NCBI GenBank assembly: GCA_007693505.1
Contig: REDL01000067.1
Span: 1 to 54,540, forward strand
Length of the DNA stretch: 54,540 nt
Origin: Desulfovibrionales bacterium
GTDB taxonomy: Bacteria; Desulfobacterota; Desulfovibrionia; Desulfovibrionales; Desulfonatronaceae
Direction of reading: 5' to 3'
The notes under the pieces were generated by a model. That model worked only from the letters and a program-made list of their open reading frames with translations, made no database searches and had not been told where the DNA came from. Below, in pieces: positions 37,764 through 46,190 of the stretch. Every line of letters begins with the position of its first letter. Position 1 is the first letter of the stretch. The position numbers were made by a program, and so were the translations under genes.

Positions 37764-37806
37764 GGAAAAAATCACCCCCGCCTCGGAAATGCCGGGGCGG
37801 GGGTGA
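37764..37806 (-). terminator. Intrinsic terminator of PEP-CTERM gene 1
   Basis: TCACCCCCGCC and GGCGGGGGTGA form an 11-bp stem; on the minus strand it is followed by TTTTTTCC. An almost identical terminator lies behind the second PEP-CTERM gene (38978-39016). It may also serve the DUF4242 gene from the other side. Confidence 0.85.
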
Positions 37807-37827
37807 TGGAGGAGGAAGCAGATTGAA

Positions 37828-38487
37828 TTACGCTTTGTTCTTGCGACGGTAGCCGTACAGCCCCAATCCGGCCATCCCGATGCCCAGCAGGGCGATGGTC
37901 CCGGGTTCTGGGGTTGGGATAGGTGTGTTTTCCGTTATGGTTCTATCCGGAAAAGTTGGAAAGCCTGAAACCTTGTCACTTTTCCCGTCATTGAAGCCAC
38001 GAAAGCGAGCAGCAAACGATTCGGAAGGACGATTAAAAAAGGATTCCGCTGTCATGCTGGTGAAATCCGCCCCTCTCAAAGTAAACGTAAACATGCCCGT
38101 CTCTCCGACCCCAAGTCCAGATCGAGGTGAACCTCCACCTTGCCATTGCCCCCCGGTGCTGGAAGATCCAATATTGAAGCCATTGAACGGTTTTGTGTTA
38201 AAATTTCCGCTAAGCAAATCAAAGCCTGAATGGTGCGTCGATGAATCAATTTCTAACGATTCCGGAAGGATGAATGCGAAGGCAGCAAGGAAACCGCCAT
38301 TGTCCATGGGAGAGGTGTTTGTCAGGGTAACGACAACTTCAGCCATCCCTTCACCTGTAATGCTAAACTTAAACTCACCCTCGAAAAATCCCAAGCCACT
38401 ATGGCCATTGGAGCTTTGAATGGGAATCGCCATCGCGGGAACGGAACAGATAATGGTGAGAATGAATGCAAGAAATAATGACTTCAT
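37828..38487 (-). CDS. PEP-CTERM surface protein 1
   Basis: The 219-residue protein has a signal peptide (SLFLAFILTIICSVPAMA) and a C-terminal sorting signal: PTPEPGTIALLGIGMAGLGL then YGYRRKNKA, i.e. the PEP motif, a hydrophobic helix and a basic tail. Such proteins are cut and anchored by exosortase at the cell envelope. The central part is beta-rich, with Gly/Ser-rich stretches, and has no recognised domain. No exosortase gene is in the window. A sigma-54-like promoter and a distal motif, both shared with PEP-CTERM gene 2, lie upstream. Confidence 0.92.
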   Translation of the reverse strand: MKSLFLAFILTIICSVPAMAIPIQSSNGHSGLGFFEGEFKFSITGEGMAEVVVTLTNTSPMDNGGFLAAFAFILPESLEIDSSTHHSGFDLLSGNFNTKPFNGFNIGSSSTGGQWQGGGSPRSGLGVGETGMFTFTLRGADFTSMTAESFFNRPSESFAARFRGFNDGKSDKVSGFPTFPDRTITENTPIPTPEPGTIALLGIGMAGLGLYGYRRKNKA

Positions 38488-38537
38488 TGAGGTTGTCCTT
38501 TTTTTATGGAATGAAAATAGAGCTTATACAAAACCTA

Positions 38538-38552
38538 GCAAAACCCATTCCA
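38538..38552 (-). promoter_or_regulatory. Sigma-54-like promoter of PEP-CTERM gene 1
   Basis: The minus strand reads TGGAATGGGTTTTGC, with GG and GC ten bases apart and TTGC at the -12 position. The distance to the ATG is about 50 nt. The upstream region of PEP-CTERM gene 2 has the near-identical AGGAATGCATTTTGC. Confidence 0.65.
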
Positions 38553-38646
38553 GAGACTTAACCCCAATAAAGACAAATAGTTGGAGTTGGCAGTTTTGAT
38601 TTTACCGGGCAAAAGTGTATTCTTTTCCGACAAGATCACGCAGACC

Positions 38647-38664
38647 GTGTAAAATATGACGACA
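38647..38664. promoter_or_regulatory. Shared upstream motif of PEP-CTERM genes, copy 1
   Basis: GTGTAAAATATGACGACA matches GTGTAAAATTTTACGACA (39995-40012) at 16 of 18 positions. It is imperfectly palindromic and lies about 110 bp upstream of the promoter, an enhancer-like distance. A PrsR-type activator is a plausible binder, by analogy with other PEP-CTERM systems. Confidence 0.55.
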
Positions 38665-38749
38665 AAATTTTCGCTTGCCAGAAAAAACGGGGATGGTTCT
38701 GAACCGGTTGGCACATTGGCATATGGTTCCAGATGGTCATCCGCATAAT

Positions 38750-38880
38750 CGCGCCCCGCAGGGGCAGGCCTTGCGCCTGCCTTTGCCCAGATCATCATGG
38801 CGGCACGGTTGATCGTTTTTTGGCGCTCCTCCTCGTTGCCTCGCCCACCCAGGGCAGCCGCGAGGGCTGCCCCTACCTCT
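38750..38880. repeat. GC-rich palindromic elements between the PEP-CTERM genes
   Basis: Two palindromes lie here: GGGGCAGGCCTTGCGCCTGCC (split around CCTTG) near 38761-38781 and AGGGCAGCC-GCGAG-GGCTGCCCCTAC near 38851-38875. The ending CCCCTAC is also seen in the palindromes inside hsdM, so they look like members of one REP-like group. The rest of the 38488-39039 spacer holds the PEP-CTERM gene 1 upstream region and no recognised gene. Confidence 0.6.
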
Positions 38881-38977
38881 CATGCGCATTTTTCACGGCG
38901 CCAAAAAGTGTCAACCTTTTTCCTCATCAAAATGAACCACCCCGAAAAAACATAGCCCTTTTGCGATCACCTGCCCA

Positions 38978-39016
38978 GAAAAAGACCCCCCGCCTCGGAC
39001 ATGCCGGGGCGGGGGT
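38978..39016 (-). terminator. Intrinsic terminator of PEP-CTERM gene 2
   Basis: An ACCCCCCGCC/GGCGGGGGT stem with the same TCGGACATGCCGG loop text as the terminator of gene 1, followed on the minus strand by TCTTTTTC. Confidence 0.8.
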
Positions 39017-39039
39017 GATGGAGGAGGAAGCATATTGAA

Positions 39040-39687
39040 TTAGATTTTGTTCTTGCGACGGTAGCCGTACAGCCCCAAACCGGCCAGCCCAATGCCCAGC
39101 AGGGCGATGGTGCCGGGTTCTGGGATGGGGTTGAGTGGCTGGCTCGATGGCTCACCGAAAACTCGTAATGTTGCTGAGTAGAGATCAAAGCTTGGGTTGC
39201 CAGGAAAGCGATAAGCAAATCGAAGCCCAAATATCTCGTTGTAAACAATATCGCGATAGACATCATTTGAGGAAATGTTGTTTGCATTTAATGTGAAAGA
39301 AGATTGACCTTGGAAAAGCCTAAAACTGCTCATATATATCTGAGCCCCAATAATTGCTACACTTCTGGATGATCCTGGCCAAATATACCACCAGATACCA
39401 GAAACATTTCCATAATCCAAGAAAATCTCAAAATATGAAACACTTGTATACTCAATAGAGCTAAAATCAAATTCATCATAAAATGATGTGTTAGGGGTTT
39501 GTATTTTTACATGATCGTCAAACAAATTTCCTGGAATACTTTGCACAGGTGTAACCTTGCCTTCTCCACTACCGTAATCACGGAACACCTCACCAAGAAG
39601 CACGGGCAGGGCGAATGCGGATGTACTTAAACCGAGCATCAATACAAGAGAGAGTAACATTCCAAGCAATTTTTTTCTCAAATTCAT
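39040..39687 (-). CDS. PEP-CTERM surface protein 2
   Basis: The 215-residue protein starts with a signal peptide (KKLLGMLLSLVLMLGLSTSAFA) and ends with PIPEPGTIALLGIGLAGLGL then YGYRRKNKI, the PEP-CTERM sorting signal. The mature part is rich in aromatic and Asn/Ser residues and differs from PEP-CTERM protein 1. The coding sequence is AT-richer than its surroundings. The last 90 or so coding bases plus the terminator are almost the same as in gene 1. Confidence 0.92.
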   Translation of the reverse strand: MNLRKKLLGMLLSLVLMLGLSTSAFALPVLLGEVFRDYGSGEGKVTPVQSIPGNLFDDHVKIQTPNTSFYDEFDFSSIEYTSVSYFEIFLDYGNVSGIWWYIWPGSSRSVAIIGAQIYMSSFRLFQGQSSFTLNANNISSNDVYRDIVYNEIFGLRFAYRFPGNPSFDLYSATLRVFGEPSSQPLNPIPEPGTIALLGIGLAGLGLYGYRRKNKI

Positions 39688-39786
39688 GACAACTCCCGCG
39701 CTTAAAAGATATTTAAAATCAGTTGAAAATCAGTAAGCTTTACACAACACTGGCACTTGCAAAACCGAAACGCGCTAAAAACTGAA

Positions 39787-39801
39787 GCAAAATGCATTCC
39801 T
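39787..39801 (-). promoter_or_regulatory. Sigma-54-like promoter of PEP-CTERM gene 2
   Basis: The minus strand reads AGGAATGCATTTTGC, sharing GGAATG and TTTTGCT with the promoter of gene 1 at equal spacing. It lies about 100 bp before the ATG. Confidence 0.6.
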
Positions 39802-40470
39802 AAACTGAATATTTCAATTATTTTGACATATTATGAGATTTTGAAATCAATTTCATCAAAAAAATGTACAATATTCCAACAAAATCAGATTATTGCTGGT
39901 CTAAAAAGTACAATTTTTCACGATAGCAAGGATTTTCATCTGAAAATCAGAATTGAACATGTCGATATTAAAACACAAAAATGTCCAAGCCGGTGTGTAA
40001 AATTTTACGACACATTTACAAAACAACACGTCACGATATGCTGGTGGTCCAGAGGTGATGCATATTGAGGTTTTTCTGAACCTAACCCAGGAAGTAAACA
40101 TGACCTTTTTGTCAAACTTCTACCCGAATCAATCAGATGCCGGATAGCGTTTGACGGCATCGGATGGTTGGGGAAGGCTGAACAGGCGAATGAGGGAGCG
40201 GGGAAAGCCCCCTGTATTTTGGGGACTGCTCTGGTTCTCTTTTGCTGGTTGACACGGTTGAAGAGGACAGGAACAAGTGGCCAGGCTTGCCGAAAATTGA
40301 ATAAAGCGGGAATGATTGCGGCCTTTTGCCCTGGAGTTGCACCTGATGGTGTTTGGCCTGTATCCACTTGCCGGCCTCCCCCTTTGATCCATCAGAAGTT
40401 GTTTGTCCCGAAAGCAATCCCCTGAAACTCCTCCACTTGCTCAGGTAACCCTTAGCCCCAAATTATAATC
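39802..40470. other. AT-rich then GC-rich spacer without a recognised gene
   Basis: The first 300 bp are clearly AT-rich and contain the regulatory motif above. From about 40130 the composition returns to normal, but frames on both strands have no start/RBS support and no family resemblance. It is probably decayed sequence. Confidence 0.4.
39995..40012. promoter_or_regulatory. Shared upstream motif of PEP-CTERM genes, copy 2
   Basis: GTGTAAAATTTTACGACA, with flanks extending the dyad symmetry (TGTG left, CACA right). It lies about 210 bp upstream of the sigma-54-like promoter. Confidence 0.55.
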
Positions 40471-40611
40471 CCCATTATTGCCCTGGCCGCCTACGCCATG
40501 ACCGGGGATCGGGAGAAATTCCTGAAAGATGTGCTAGGCGATGATGATTCGTTCACATTTTGGAAGAAGGCCGGAATTCGCAACAAGGAATACTTTGCGG
40601 TGCAGACCTGA
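40471..40611 (+). pseudogene. Truncated receiver-domain fragment
   Basis: The frame reads IPIIALAAYAMTGDREKFL and then leaves the receiver pattern (KDVLGDDDSFTFWKKAGIRN...) before a stop. The first part parallels IPIIALTAYAMLGDREKFL of the hybrid kinase's receiver at 37130-37190. It is therefore a 3' scrap of a second hybrid kinase or regulator, joined to unknown sequence. Confidence 0.7.
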
Positions 40612-40737
40612 CACCGCACCCGGGCATGCGGATTTTGCAAGATGATGCGGATGCGGAGATGCCACTGCAAGAAATTTTCAGCCAATCCGGTCACAATCCG
40701 TGAGAAACATCCAGTATCTCTCCTTGGAGGTATCACC

Positions 40738-41427
40738 ATGAAACTACTGCTCCTTTTCTTTTCCTGCGCTTTGGCAACGATTATCTATTCCATCCCATCT
40801 TTTGCGAATGACTCTGTGAAAAAGATTCTGCCTGCCCCCCGCACTGAAGGCGGCATGCCCCTCATGCAGGCATTGCGTGAGCGCCAGTCAGCGAGATCCT
40901 TCAGCGATCATGACCTGTCTGACCAGATGCTGAGTGATCTGCTGTGGGCCACGTTCGGGATCAACCGGCCAGATTCAGGAAAACGTACCGCGCCTTCTGC
41001 CAGAAACTGGCAGGAGGTGGATGTTTACGTTGTGACGAAGAACCACTCCTATGTCTACGATCCAAATTCCCACAGCCTGAAATTCGTGGCAAACGGGGAT
41101 CTGCGAGCGCTTACAGGCCGTCAGGAGTTTGCCGCGACAGCACCCCTGAATTTTGTTTTCGTGGCGGACATTTCCAAAATGACTGGGGTTTCCGCAGACA
41201 ACATCGATCTGTACATTGGTGCTGACGTTGGTTTTGTCAGCCAGAACGTCTATCTATTCTGCGCGTCCGAGGGATTGGCCACTGTGGCCAGGGCAAGTCT
41301 GGATCGGATACCGCTTGGCAAGGCATTGAACCTCACTGAGCACCAGAGGATCGTTCTTGCTCAGACCATAGGGTACCCTGCAGGCTACACCCCAAAGGCG
41401 ATAAGAACCGAGGTGAATATTCCATGA
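40738..41427 (+). CDS. Exported nitroreductase-family protein (SagB/ThcOx-like)
   Basis: The 229-residue protein starts with a signal peptide (LLLLFFSCALATIIYSIPSFA) set by a GGAGG seven bases before the ATG. The mature protein carries the nitroreductase pattern LRERQSARSF, LLWATFGINRPDSGKRTAPSARNWQ, YIGADVGFVSQNVYLFCASEGLAT and a C-terminal IGYP. It resembles the SagB/ThcOx branch. An FMN enzyme outside the cytoplasm is unusual; it may fold before export or be exported by another route. Substrate unknown. It is the only intact gene in a decayed stretch. Confidence 0.85.
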   Translation: MKLLLLFFSCALATIIYSIPSFANDSVKKILPAPRTEGGMPLMQALRERQSARSFSDHDLSDQMLSDLLWATFGINRPDSGKRTAPSARNWQEVDVYVVTKNHSYVYDPNSHSLKFVANGDLRALTGRQEFAATAPLNFVFVADISKMTGVSADNIDLYIGADVGFVSQNVYLFCASEGLATVARASLDRIPLGKALNLTEHQRIVLAQTIGYPAGYTPKAIRTEVNIP

Positions 41428-41527
41428 ACAACACCCTGACCAAAGCGCAAATCATTAACGAGGTTCACGACAGGACATTCCGCAAGATTCTGGGGCCGGA
41501 TGTGCGGATTGTGACATTCGAGTTTGA

Positions 41528-41976
<449 letters not shown>

Positions 41977-42094
41977 TCCACATTCCCCCGGCCTACTGTT
42001 CGATTGATCATCAAGCGGGAAAAGGGCCGGCATTGTTACGTGGCCGTCTGGGAAGAGCGCGAGAACGAGGTCAGACTTGCGGAGACCACCTATG

Positions 42095-42472
42095 CTGGAA
42101 CACACGAGAAAGCCCCATACTGAGACCGTGGAGGTCGTCTTTCGCGGCCCTGCGGCTCACCTGAACGACGCGGCGACGGCCATGGCTGCACTTGGCTTTG
42201 AGCGCATGGATCTGTCCCGGCCCTGGCGTGAATATTTCCCCGAGATCTCGGACCAGACATTGCAAAGCGTTTGCCTCCGGGCGGCCCGGACCAGGGTGGG
42301 GATCACTCAGGCCAAGCTGCACGGCTCTTTCAGCTGCATGGACGACCTGCGCCCCGGCCTGGAAGCTCTGGACGAGCGCGGATATATCCGGCCTCTACTT
42401 TCTGCCCCCGGACCTGGGCGGCCATCACTACGGTACGAAACTCGGCCTGAACTGTTGGGAGTGAAAACATGA
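42095..42472 (+). pseudogene. Chimeric ORF: XRE-regulator N-half joined to a primase/DUF3987-like C-terminus
   Basis: The first 70 residues (TVEVVFRGPAAHLNDAATAM, LGFERMDLSRPWREYFPEIS, VCLRAARTRVGITQAKL) resemble the N-terminal part of a deltaproteobacterial XRE regulator, breaking off at the start of its HTH. The rest (CMDDLRPGLEALDERGYIRPL, GPGRPSLRYETRPELLG) resembles the winged C-terminal end of DUF3987/YfjI-type mobile-element proteins. Both halves are in one frame. I infer a deletion fusion; expression is uncertain. Confidence 0.5.
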
Positions 42473-42522
42473 GACTTGCAGCGTAATCGATACGAAAGCA
42501 AAATCAGAAAACCCGAAATACC

Positions 42523-42574
42523 GTGACAAAAGTGACAAAACTAGTACTGAAAAGATTTTTGTCACTTTTGTCAC
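42523..42574. repeat. 18-bp perfect inverted repeat
   Basis: GTGACAAAAGTGACAAAA and its exact complement are separated by 16 bases. Each arm itself is a near tandem of GTGACAAAA. Translated, the stretch gives YRDKSDKT...FVTFVT, a tail I associate with DUF3987-type proteins, so it may be residual coding sequence of a mobile element. It could also act as a terminator-like stem or operator. Confidence 0.7.
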
Positions 42575-42994
42575 GATCAATTCCTACTTTGAAACTTGCA
42601 TCAGCACCTCTGCACGTTATTAGCGGTATGGAGTTTAACATTGCAACAGGGAAGGACAGGCCTATATGCCAATATCCCTTCTATATTGCCTCTGTCCTCC
42701 CAAAAATCAGTGAATATCTTGACTCAATCTTTCCCATTTTGCCCCTCATGTCCTCACCATTATAATAAATCATCTGCTCGAAAAGACACGATCCCTTGAC
42801 CCACTCCTCTTACTGGCGATAACCAAGCCATGAAAGATCGTTGACAAATGGAAACACACATTCTGGCTATCCCTCGCAGCTACCAATCGTGAACCGTTTT
42901 TTCCAATGACTACGATTTTCATTCCTTTCGACTACATCTATATTGTGACAAAACCTCTTAATCCTGTCTGATTCCCAAAAAATGGAGCAACACC
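42575..42994. other. Spacer upstream of hsdM
   Basis: The AT-rich stretch must contain the promoter of the restriction-modification operon. No gene is recognised; short open frames are without family resemblance. Confidence 0.4.
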
Positions 42995-45136
42995 TTGGCC
43001 CAACTGGAGCACATTGAGGCGATTGAAAAACGGCTGTGGAGCGCGGCGGACACGCTGAGGGCGAATTCCAATTACGCCAGCAACGAGTATTTCCTGCCCG
43101 TAATGGGCTTGGTCTTCCTGCGGCATGCCTACAGTCGATTCCTGGCGGTCAAGGATGCCATCGAGGCCAATCTGCCCACTCGCGGGGGCAAGGCCCGGGC
43201 CCTGACCAAGGAGGATTTCTCCCAGAAGAGCTCAATTTTCCTGCGCCCCGAAGCCCAGTTCGACTATCTTGTCGCTCTGCCAGACAGCCAGGACCGGGCC
43301 AAGGCCATCATCGACGCCATGGAATCCATCGAGGCCGACTACGAGAGCTTGCGCGGCGTCCTGCCCAAGAGCGAATACCAGGAGCTGAGCAATCCCGTTC
43401 TTGGCCAGCTTTTGCGCACCCTGAATCCGGAGGAGCTGAAACGGGTCTCCGGCGACGTGTTCGGGCGGATTTACGAATATTTCCTGACTCAGTTCGCGGA
43501 TCAGAAGGCCCACGACGGCGGCGAATTCTTCACCCCGGTGGCCCTGGTCTCGCTCATTGCCCATGTCATCGACCCGCAGGGCGGTATTCTGCTCGATGTG
43601 GCCAGCGGCAGCGGCGGCATGTTCGTGCAGAGCGCCCGAACCGTTGAGGAGCAGGGGCAGAACCCGGTGGACAGGCTGACCTTTTACGGACTGGAAAAAA
43701 ATGCCACCACCATCCGCCTGGCCAAGATGAACCTGGCCGTGCACGGTCTTGAAGGCGACATCAAGAGAGCCATCACCTACTACGAAGACCCGCACGAACT
43801 GCTGGGCAAGGCCGATTACGTCATGGCCAACCCGCCCTTCAACGTGGATGAGATCGACGCGGACAAGGTCAAGACCGATCCCCGTCTGCCCTTTGGCCTG
43901 CCCGGAGTGAACAAGAAGGGCAAGGTCTCCAACGGCAACTACATCTGGATCAGCTACTTCTACAGCTACTTGAACGAGCATGGCCGGGCCGGTTTTGTGA
44001 TGTCCTCACAGGCCTCCAGCGCCGGGCGCGACGAGGCCAAGGTCCGCCAGAAGCTGGTGGAGACCGGCGACGTGGACATCATGATCGCCATCCGCTCCAA
44101 CTTCTTCTACACCCGCACCGTCCCCTGCGAACTCTGGTTTCTGAACCGGGCCAAGCCCGAAGCGCACCGAGACAAGGTGCTGATGATCGATGCGAGGAAC
44201 ATCTATCGGAAAGTCACGCGCAAAATTTATGATTTTTCTCCGGAGCAGGAAAAGAACATCCTGGCCATTGTCTGGCTCTATCGAGGCGAGACGGGGCGTT
44301 ATCTTGATCTTGTGGCCGGTTATTGCCAACGTATGCTGGACGAGGCCGCGGCCTGTTTCGACGACGGGGGAGCGACCGGCCGATCGCCCCTACCGAATTT
44401 CACAGACGCACTGGCCACGCTGCGTGATGTCGTTCATATGGGGGCAACCGGCCGGTCGCCCCTACCTGGGGAACTGCCTGAGGAATTTGACGAGGCCATA
44501 TCTTTGTTCACGGCGGACGTGGACGCCTTCCGACTGGCCGTCACCGAGCAGCAGGCGTTATGGGAAGAACAGAATCCGACCAACGGCGAACTGAAAGCAG
44601 CCGTTGACCGGCTTTCCTCGCTGGCGGAAACCAGTCGGAATCTGGTCAAGCAGATCGACATGCTGTTCAAACTGGCCTCCAGGCTTACACAATCCGAACC
44701 CTCAAACGGGCAAGACATTCCCCCCTCTTCCCCTGGGAGCGGGGCCGGGGGTGAGGGTGCGCCCGCATGCATACGCCCCAACGACCTCCGCAAACGGATC
44801 AAGGCGCTTGATGAAGCCCGCGCCCTGGCCGTAGAACAGCTCAAGCAGGTCCGCTATTTCTGGAAGCAGGCCAAATGGCTGACCGAGCGTTTCCCGGATG
44901 CGGAACTGCGCGATGTCGAAGGGCTGGTCAAGCTGGTGGACCGGGCCGAGATTGCGTCCAATGACTGGAGCCTGACCCCTGGCCGCTATGTGGGCGTGGC
45001 CCCGGAAATGGAAGAGGACGGCTTCGACTTCGAGGAGGCCCTGCGGGAGATCCATGTCGAGCTGGAAGACCTGAACACCGAAGCCGTGCGCCTCGCCGCG
45101 ACGATCAAGAAGAACTTCGAGGAGCTGGGGATATGA
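42995..45136 (+). CDS. hsdM: Type I restriction-modification methyltransferase subunit HsdM
   Basis: HsdM is the N6-adenine methyltransferase subunit. The N-terminal helical domain is followed by the SAM-binding region (FFTPVALVSLIAHVIDP; DVASGSGGMFVQ) and the catalytic NPPF at residue 279. The start is TTG with GGAG upstream; no in-frame ATG fits. At 713 residues it is long, partly because of a coiled C-terminal region and partly because three GC-rich palindromic elements are translated in frame: GATGRSPLP at about 458-466 and 482-490, and PPSSPGSGAGGEGAPA at about 575-590. The last 73 bases occur again at 46252 and 47948. It overlaps the next gene by four bases (ATGA). Confidence 0.95.
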   Translation: MAQLEHIEAIEKRLWSAADTLRANSNYASNEYFLPVMGLVFLRHAYSRFLAVKDAIEANLPTRGGKARALTKEDFSQKSSIFLRPEAQFDYLVALPDSQDRAKAIIDAMESIEADYESLRGVLPKSEYQELSNPVLGQLLRTLNPEELKRVSGDVFGRIYEYFLTQFADQKAHDGGEFFTPVALVSLIAHVIDPQGGILLDVASGSGGMFVQSARTVEEQGQNPVDRLTFYGLEKNATTIRLAKMNLAVHGLEGDIKRAITYYEDPHELLGKADYVMANPPFNVDEIDADKVKTDPRLPFGLPGVNKKGKVSNGNYIWISYFYSYLNEHGRAGFVMSSQASSAGRDEAKVRQKLVETGDVDIMIAIRSNFFYTRTVPCELWFLNRAKPEAHRDKVLMIDARNIYRKVTRKIYDFSPEQEKNILAIVWLYRGETGRYLDLVAGYCQRMLDEAAACFDDGGATGRSPLPNFTDALATLRDVVHMGATGRSPLPGELPEEFDEAISLFTADVDAFRLAVTEQQALWEEQNPTNGELKAAVDRLSSLAETSRNLVKQIDMLFKLASRLTQSEPSNGQDIPPSSPGSGAGGEGAPACIRPNDLRKRIKALDEARALAVEQLKQVRYFWKQAKWLTERFPDAELRDVEGLVKLVDRAEIASNDWSLTPGRYVGVAPEMEEDGFDFEEALREIHVELEDLNTEAVRLAATIKKNFEELGI
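44366..44395. repeat. Palindromic element inside hsdM, copy 1
   Basis: GGGGGAGCGACCGGCCGATCG followed by CCCCTAC; near-perfect dyad around CCGGCC. Read in frame as GGATGRSPLP. Confidence 0.8.
44441..44465. repeat. Palindromic element inside hsdM, copy 2
   Basis: GGGGCAACCGGCCGGTCGCC followed by CCTAC, 75 bases after copy 1 and translated in the same frame (GATGRSPLP). The core ACCGGCCGGT is a perfect palindrome. Confidence 0.8.
44720..44759. repeat. Second type of GC-rich palindrome inside hsdM
   Basis: CCCCCCTCTTCCCCTGGGAG then CGGGGCCGGGGGTGAGGGTG, an imperfect dyad of the kind often found between genes (CCCTCTCCC...GGGTGAGGG). Here it is in frame and translated as a Pro/Ser/Gly-rich insert. 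Confidence 0.65.
45064..45136 (+). repeat. HsdM tail repeat, copy 1 (native 3' end)
   Basis: The last 73 bases of hsdM, GGAAGACCTGAACACC to GGGGATATGA. Copies 2 and 3 lie at 46252-46324 and 47948-48020. Confidence 0.9.
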
Positions 45137-46190
45137 CGGGAATAAGGAAGACACCCAGCCTGAAGCACCCAGGGGAGAGCGGAATACCGGCAACCTACGC
45201 AACGACGTTCGTGGAGATCAAGGAACGGGTTCGCTCGGCCCAGTATGCGGCCCTGAAATCGGTCAACAAACAACTGGTCGGGCTATACTGGGACATCGGG
45301 CGGATCATCGTCGAACGTCAGGCTGCAGAAGGTTGGGGCAAATCCGTGGTCGAACGGTTGTCTGCCGACCTTCGGCAGGAGTTCCCCGGCGTAGGCGGCT
45401 TTTCGGTCCAGAACCTCTGGTACATGCGTCAGTTCTATGAGGAATACCGGGGCAACGAAAAACTCCAACCACTGGTTGGAGAAATAGCCTGGGTCCACAA
45501 CCTCGTCATAATGAGCAAGTGTAAAGATTCCCTTGAGCGAGAGTTCTACCTGCGCATGACCCGCAAGTTCGGCTGGTCCAAGAACGTGCTCATCCACCAA
45601 ATTGAGAACCAGAGCTACGAAAAAAGCCTCTTGGGCCAAACCAATTTCAACAAGACGCTGACCCCGGAATTGCGCGCCCAGGCCAGGCTCGCCGTTCGGG
45701 ACGAATACACCTTCGACTTCCTCGAGTTGGGCGAAAAACACTCGGAGCGGGAGCTGGAACGTGCCTTGATCGGCCGCATCGAGGATTTCCTCCGTGCCAT
45801 GGGCGGCATGTTCGCTTTTGTGGGCAGCCAGTTCGGCTGGAGGTCGAGGGCAGGGAATATTTCATCGACCTGTTGCTCTTCCATCGCAGGCTCAAGTGCC
45901 TGGTGGCCATTGAACTCAAGATCGGCGAATTCGTGCCCGAGTTCGTTGGCAAGATGCAGTTCTACCTCACCGCACTGGACCGGCAGGTGCGCGAGGAAGG
46001 CGAAAATCCGGCCATCGGAATCATTCTCTGCAAGGAGAAGTCGCGGACCATTGTGGAATACGCCCTGATGCCCGTCAACAAGCCCATCGGCGTGGCCACT
46101 TACGAAATCGTCAACCGCCTGCCCAAGGCTCTCAAAGGCCAGCTTCCCAGTCCTGAAGAGATCATGAAGATTTTGGAGGACGGGGTATGA
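45133..46190 (+). pseudogene. DUF1016 (YhcG-family, PD-(D/E)XK nuclease-like) gene with a frameshift
   Basis: The first frame (from ATG at 45133, overlapping hsdM) reads KSVNKQLVGLYWDIGRIIVE, LSADLRQEFPGVGGFSVQNLW and ends near AMGGMFAFVGSQF. The second frame continues the family sequence: LEVEGREYFIDLLLFHRRLK, CLVAIELKIGEFVPEFVGKM, YLTALDRQVREEGENPAIGI, and stops at 46190. One base appears to be missing at about 45834 (GTTCGGCTGG where GTTCCGGCTGG would keep the frame). The nuclease residues (D, ExK in IDLLLF...AIELK) lie after the shift. The gene is either inactivated, phase-varied or affected by a sequencing error. DUF1016 proteins often accompany type I systems. Confidence 0.85.

Noticed and set aside
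41979-42123. Short frame RLIIKREKGRHCYVAVWEER before the chimeric ORF
   Set aside because: It could be a toxin or regulator partner, but it has no start codon with a ribosome site and I do not recognise the family with confidence.
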